DNA from: Candidatus Nitrosocaldus sp.
Lineage (GTDB): Archaea; Thermoproteota; Nitrososphaeria; Nitrososphaerales; Nitrosocaldaceae
NCBI GenBank assembly: GCA_025054855.1
Contig: JANWZS010000015.1
Coordinates: 1 to 45,104 of the forward strand
Direction of reading: 5' to 3'
DNA length: 45,104 bases
Shown here: positions 41,311 to 45,104 of the stretch, piece by piece
Position numbering within the stretch: position 1 is the stretch's first letter
Layout: every line of letters starts with the position of its first letter
Position numbers and translations under genes: made by a program
Notes under the pieces: model-generated
Database searches by the model: none
What the model saw: only the letters and a program-made list of their open reading frames with translations
Told to the model about the DNA's origin: nothing

Positions 41311-43248
41311 TTAGTGTTTTATCCAACCCCAATTTTTTGTTATAGTTAGCAATATAAATGATAATGCCAGTATAATTATGTGGAATGGAAACTCTGGTAC
41401 AACGACTGTGTTGAACTCTGCACTCTTACCATCGAGATTGAGCCTTATTGTTGCCGATCCCTCTTCCTCTACCCTGATCACATGCTGTTCCATCCTGCCC
41501 CCTTCATAAATCACCTTACCTCCCTGCATCACAATGATCTTATAGTCTTTATCCAACTGCCTCTCACGCCTATCGAAGAACTCTACAGAGATGACCACTG
41601 GCTTGCTTGTGTCCAGATTATCAGATAGCCTGATCCTGGCTATTACATCATCTAGCAGTGTCTCATATACGGGACCCCTGAACTCCACATCTTGTACTGG
41701 TTCAGGTTCTGGTGCAGGTTCTTCTAGGTCAGTGGTTGCTCTTGCTACCTCAACCCTTACAATCCTCTCATCCATACTAGGTTCATAGCCATCAAGGAAG
41801 AATCTTGCTGAGACCCTCTGCTCCCCTTCCTCTACGAACGTGTATGATACCTTTGCTATACCTGCTATAGTTCGTACAGTTGCTATCACATTATCGTTTA
41901 TCAGAAAGTTTACATATCCAAAGGTTATTGGTCTGCCTTGTTCATCCTTGACAGTTGCTGTGAGCTCAAGGGTATCGTACTTCCTTACTGTCTGTGGCAC
42001 ATCGAGTGTTATAGATGAGCGTTGTGCTGTGTGGATGGGGTTGAACGATACTATCCTGTATATCTGCGATGGACCCATGCTTCCTATGTATATCCAACCA
42101 TCATACTCCTCTACATCAATCAAAGCACCAGTTAGACCCTTGTAGACTATGACATCCTGTACATCAGTATAGTCAGGAGGTCTCAGTATAACCCTGTATA
42201 TTGCAGAGTCATTAACCGTTGTGAAGAAGAGGTTGTACTTGAACTCCTCACCATACCTATCGCCAGTGTAGAATAGCATGTTCGTAGGGGCAACTGCCAT
42301 ATGCCCTGAGGAGAGTAAAGGTCTCTCGAACCTATCCAGGTCCTCGTTGGCAATGGTGTATTGCCTGTTAACATCCCTAACCTCTGGCTTGGATTTCTTG
42401 CTTATATACTGCTGGTCATAGCCTAGGAGGAGTGGCCATCCATAGTTCCTTCCAGGATAGAGTATGTTCACCTCATCATCCGTGTCTGGACCATTCTCAG
42501 TTACGAAGAGGATTCCAGTTAGAGGATGTACTGCTATACCAAACACATTCCTGTGCCCTAGCGTGTAGATAGTAGAGTTGGGGAATGGGTTATCATCTGG
42601 TATGCTGCCATCCCTGTTTATGCGTAGTATCTTGCCTGCAAGGGAATCCATGCGTTGTGATGTATGCTCTGGAAATGGTATATCTGTCGTGCCAGGTGTA
42701 TGGCCAATTGCATCGCCTGTGGTTATGTACATGGTATTATCTTTACCAAATACTAGAGGTCCTCCTATATGAACCCTATTGCCAGGCTTCTCAAGTAGTA
42801 CCTTCATATCTGTAAGCATCGTCCTCTCATCCAGCATGAATCTAGCAACCCTTGTGTACTGTTTGCCATCCTCTCCCTTTATGCTCCAGTGCAGGTATAT
42901 GTAACGGTTGTTACTGAACTCAGGGTCTATTGCCAAGCCAACTAGACCTCTCTCTAAGGGATGTTCTCCCTCCTCTCCAAGATAGATATCAACCTTACCT
43001 ATCTCCTTGTAATCAAAACCTCCTTCTTTAATGGTTATGATGTAGACCTTACCATCCCTTAAACCTCCACATATGATCCTCCCATCAGGAAGGAACTCAA
43101 AGTTGGCACCACAGTGACCTAAACGAGATAACCTGTCAGCAACAACCTCATGATCAACAGTATATGCACTGGCAGCGCTAGTCAAACCAGCAAGCACCGT
43201 GAGGAAGAAGGTTATATAGAGTATAGATAATAAGTATAGGAGTCTCAT
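41311..43248 (-). CDS. secreted PQQ-dependent sugar dehydrogenase-like protein with PEFP C-terminus
   Basis: A 645-residue exported protein. A signal peptide (residues about 1-27) leads into a six-bladed beta-propeller of the glucose/sorbosone dehydrogenase family: GLVGLAIDPEFSNNRYIYLH, GKILRINRDGSIPDDNPF, YTLGHRNVFGIAVHP, TENGPDTDDEVN and YGWPLLLG. A beta domain follows (ITLDVPQTVRKYDTLELTATV; about residues 415-500), then an acidic Pro-rich linker (EEPAPEPEPVQ) and another beta domain. The C-terminus is VPEFPFHIIILALSFILL with a short basic tail, a membrane anchor of a PEF-type form distinct from the VPE-GAI tails. Members oxidise aldoses or act as sugar-binding propellers. The start lies one base after the stop of the sulfotransferase gene, so the two are translated together. 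Confidence 0.85.
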   Translation of the reverse strand: MRLLYLLSILYITFFLTVLAGLTSAASAYTVDHEVVADRLSRLGHCGANFEFLPDGRIICGGLRDGKVYIITIKEGGFDYKEIGKVDIYLGEEGEHPLERGLVGLAIDPEFSNNRYIYLHWSIKGEDGKQYTRVARFMLDERTMLTDMKVLLEKPGNRVHIGGPLVFGKDNTMYITTGDAIGHTPGTTDIPFPEHTSQRMDSLAGKILRINRDGSIPDDNPFPNSTIYTLGHRNVFGIAVHPLTGILFVTENGPDTDDEVNILYPGRNYGWPLLLGYDQQYISKKSKPEVRDVNRQYTIANEDLDRFERPLLSSGHMAVAPTNMLFYTGDRYGEEFKYNLFFTTVNDSAIYRVILRPPDYTDVQDVIVYKGLTGALIDVEEYDGWIYIGSMGPSQIYRIVSFNPIHTAQRSSITLDVPQTVRKYDTLELTATVKDEQGRPITFGYVNFLINDNVIATVRTIAGIAKVSYTFVEEGEQRVSARFFLDGYEPSMDERIVRVEVARATTDLEEPAPEPEPVQDVEFRGPVYETLLDDVIARIRLSDNLDTSKPVVISVEFFDRRERQLDKDYKIIVMQGGKVIYEGGRMEQHVIRVEEEGSATIRLNLDGKSAEFNTVVVPEFPFHIIILALSFILLTITKNWGWIKH

Positions 43249-43249
43249 A

Positions 43250-44209
43250 TCAGTTGGTATCTTTTGACTTAGTATTAAGGACTTCTAACAGTATTCCACG
43301 TTCTTTACAGTATAAAACCGTTCGATTATAATCCTCCTCCAGTACAGTCTTCAGTGATGAAGGCATCTTCTCCAATAATTCTCTATACACCTGTTGTTTA
43401 TCTTCAGGGTTAGAAACTGCAGAAAGTAGGCTCCTCCAGCGTCTATGGAGAGGACTTAATACGGAATATATTAACCGTGATCCATACTGCATATGTTCTA
43501 AACGCTTCGCAAATACATGACTCGCATACTCGAATCTCGACAGTATCTTGTTGGCAATTCTGCTGTTTATGTATAGGCTCTCATTACTCGTAACATACTT
43601 TACTGCTATCCTCTCTACACCTAGGAAATCACATATCCTATCCATAACTTGTTGTGGATTCTCCATGAGTGCTTTCTGTTGTAGAACTAGTAGATTAGAG
43701 CCAAATTCATCATAAAATCTTGAGGTCTTCTCATAAAATAGGAAATCGTTTATATGAGGAGTTATCCTGTTCAACCATGTTGAGAAATCGTAATCGTGAA
43801 GCCCTAAACCCTTACTAAACAGATAATATGATATCAATCTGTTCTTCTGTTCCCTGATCATCAGTACTATCTTTGCGTTAGGAGAGAATTCTCTTATGTA
43901 CCTTGCCACATTAACAGAGAGGTCTATGGCAGAGAATGGTTGCGATGCATCAACCCTATACTTCTTTCTCGCATTCTCTTTATATAATCTCTCATACTCT
44001 TCATATGGTAATACTGTCCATATTCTATCTTTGCCTTGAAGCTGTGTCCTGCTGAGTTTAGAGAGGGGTAGACTTGTTGCGAGCGTATTAGGTTCTTTGA
44101 TGGGTATTACATAGATATCTTTATGTTGTGCTAGATATTCGCATAAGGCTGATGTCCCACACTTTGGAAATCCTGGAATGAATAGGTTCGGTTTCCAGTC
44201 AGATTCCAT
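43250..44209 (-). CDS. PAPS-dependent sulfotransferase
   Basis: A 319-residue protein of the sulfotransferase family, which moves sulfate from PAPS to sugars or other acceptors. The 5-prime phosphosulfate-binding loop is PGFPKCGTSAL (residues 12-22), near the N-terminus as in the family; the 3-prime phosphate-binding motif is VLMIREQKNRLISYY, with Arg119, Arg124 and Ser127. Later QQVMDRICDFLGV resembles the tail of the family. There is no signal or membrane segment, so it acts in the cytoplasm or on the membrane inner face, before export. The gene is visibly more A/T-rich than most of the window, hinting at transfer. It is the first gene of an operon with the sugar dehydrogenase; CysC is 4 kb away. 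Confidence 0.85.
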   Translation of the reverse strand: MESDWKPNLFIPGFPKCGTSALCEYLAQHKDIYVIPIKEPNTLATSLPLSKLSRTQLQGKDRIWTVLPYEEYERLYKENARKKYRVDASQPFSAIDLSVNVARYIREFSPNAKIVLMIREQKNRLISYYLFSKGLGLHDYDFSTWLNRITPHINDFLFYEKTSRFYDEFGSNLLVLQQKALMENPQQVMDRICDFLGVERIAVKYVTSNESLYINSRIANKILSRFEYASHVFAKRLEHMQYGSRLIYSVLSPLHRRWRSLLSAVSNPEDKQQVYRELLEKMPSSLKTVLEEDYNRTVLYCKERGILLEVLNTKSKDTN

Positions 44210-44379
44210 TTCTTGGTTTTATTGAGTTTAGATAATGACGTTTACGACTTCGCAATGATAACGCTTGAATGCCTTCTTATTCCTGTCTTGTATACCTGCA
44301 TATTGCATATACACAAGGAGTATGGACATACATTGAATATAGATTAATAATACTGTTTCTAGCATACGACTTGTAGTGT

Positions 44380-45104
44380 TTATGTATTGAGTTGGCAGTT
44401 AGTTGTGATATCGGGATCAGTACTACATCTGTTCAATCCAGATATTTTAGTTCCTGTCAATATATAGTCTCCGTCAACTCTATCATTATCTACTATACCA
44501 TCTCTTGTTATTATGGTATCGTTCCCCCCTTTGCCAAAATCATTAGTATCACCATCCAATCTATCTCCATATATCAGGTCATCACCATCATCTGCATATA
44601 TGGTATCGCTACCCCCATATACACGATCTATACCTTGCTGACCAGATATATAGTCGCCCCATACTGTATCGTTACCAGGACCACCCATGATGAAGTCGTT
44701 GCCACCAATCATAGTATCAGCACCTAGCTGCCCCCAGAATGCCCCGCCTGCTATTGTATCATCTCCTTCCTCTCCATAGATAAAGTCATTACCATCTATC
44801 ATTATATCCTTTCCATCAGGGTCCACAGATATTGGTCCGCCTTCAGATCTCATTCCATATATGAGATCATTTCCAAGGCCACCATATATGGTATCGTTAC
44901 CACCGATGAGTATATCGTCTCCTCCCTCACCACCTATAAAATCACCGTAAAGCAGATCATCTCCATCACCTCCATATACTGTATCGTCGCCTCCATATAC
45001 TGCATCATTCCCCCCTAATCCCCAGCAACCATCTCCCCTTACATCATCACTCCCTTCATCGCCATAAATAATATCTTTCCCGCAGTATATCACATCACTA
45101 CCCT
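44380..45104 (-). CDS. RTX-like GGND-repeat protein, N-terminus beyond window
   Basis: The frame is open to the right edge, so the N-terminal part of the gene is missing. About 240 residues are seen, made of loosely repeated units such as GGNDAVYGGDD, GGDDILIGGND and GGNDTIYGGLGND, separated by short spacers with DGDD, similar to the calcium-binding nonapeptide repeats of RTX toxins. The protein ends CSTDPDITTNCQLNT after a spacer, without a transmembrane or VPE-type tail. The same spacer and Cys pair occur in the broken gene at 11799-12660, which does carry a sorting tail, so the two are paralogs with different ends. The repeats suggest a calcium-stabilised extracellular fold. Whether a signal peptide exists cannot be seen. 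Confidence 0.75.
   Translation of the reverse strand, partial: GSDVIYCGKDIIYGDEGSDDVRGDGCWGLGGNDAVYGGDDTVYGGDGDDLLYGDFIGGEGGDDILIGGNDTIYGGLGNDLIYGMRSEGGPISVDPDGKDIMIDGNDFIYGEEGDDTIAGGAFWGQLGADTMIGGNDFIMGGPGNDTVWGDYISGQQGIDRVYGGSDTIYADDGDDLIYGDRLDGDTNDFGKGGNDTIITRDGIVDNDRVDGDYILTGTKISGLNRCSTDPDITTNCQLNT

Overview
The window reads as a chromosome segment of an ammonia-oxidizing-type archaeon (Nitrososphaeria/Thaumarchaeota), most likely a thermophilic, moderately GC-balanced lineage such as the Nitrosocaldales. The reasons are a thaumarchaeal-type archaeosortase with matching C-terminal sorting signals, archaeal ribosomal proteins eS24 and eS31, the archaeal DNA repair protein NreA, archaeal phosphoglycerate mutase (ApgM), an sn-glycerol-1-phosphate dehydrogenase, a THUMP-type tRNA methylase, and many TATA boxes centred about 22-30 bases before start codons with no Shine-Dalgarno site (leaderless transcripts). 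The assignment to family level is inference.

Layout. 1-6017: end of a Y-family DNA polymerase, archaeosortase, NreA, an ABC importer pair (ATPase and binding protein, no permease) and a secreted beta-rich protein. 6078-11616: ordinary metabolic and regulatory genes (SDR/epimerase, small membrane protein, Lrp-type regulator, aldo/keto reductase, DUF4367-like exported protein, UbiA prenyltransferase). 11799-12660: a broken gene for an RTX-like (GGND repeat) surface protein ending in a sorting signal. 13022-20080: information-processing and core genes (DUF2203, tRNA methylase, HExxH protein, nucleotidyltransferase-kinase fusion, eS31, eS24, DUF309, ApgM). 20321-23316: a TFIIB-type zinc-ribbon protein, then a MetE N-barrel-like protein and a methylenetetrahydrofolate reductase.

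23461-28625 is the accessory region: a DNA methyltransferase decayed by several frameshifts, a small convergent ORF that may be its old partner, about 900 bases of A/T-rich DNA with gene fragments, and then a same-strand series of winged-helix protein, two very small proteins (one with four cysteines), a helix-turn-helix protein and an ABC-ATPase fused to a GNAT acetyltransferase (COG2401 type).

28817-45104 is dominated by the cell surface: a small exported protein with a sorting signal, a five-gene membrane operon containing DUF1616 proteins, two proteins that carry complementary halves of one beta-sandwich domain about 6.4 kb apart, a flippase, glycerol-1-phosphate dehydrogenase, an alkaline-phosphatase-fold enzyme, adenylyl-sulfate kinase, a pectate-lyase-like beta-helix protein, a sulfotransferase, a secreted sugar dehydrogenase and a second RTX-like protein running off the window end. 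Together these suggest synthesis, export, sulfation and display of a surface glycan or glycoprotein, with the archaeosortase at the other end of the window as a candidate processor of exported proteins. No tRNA, rRNA, CRISPR array or intact insertion sequence was found by eye.
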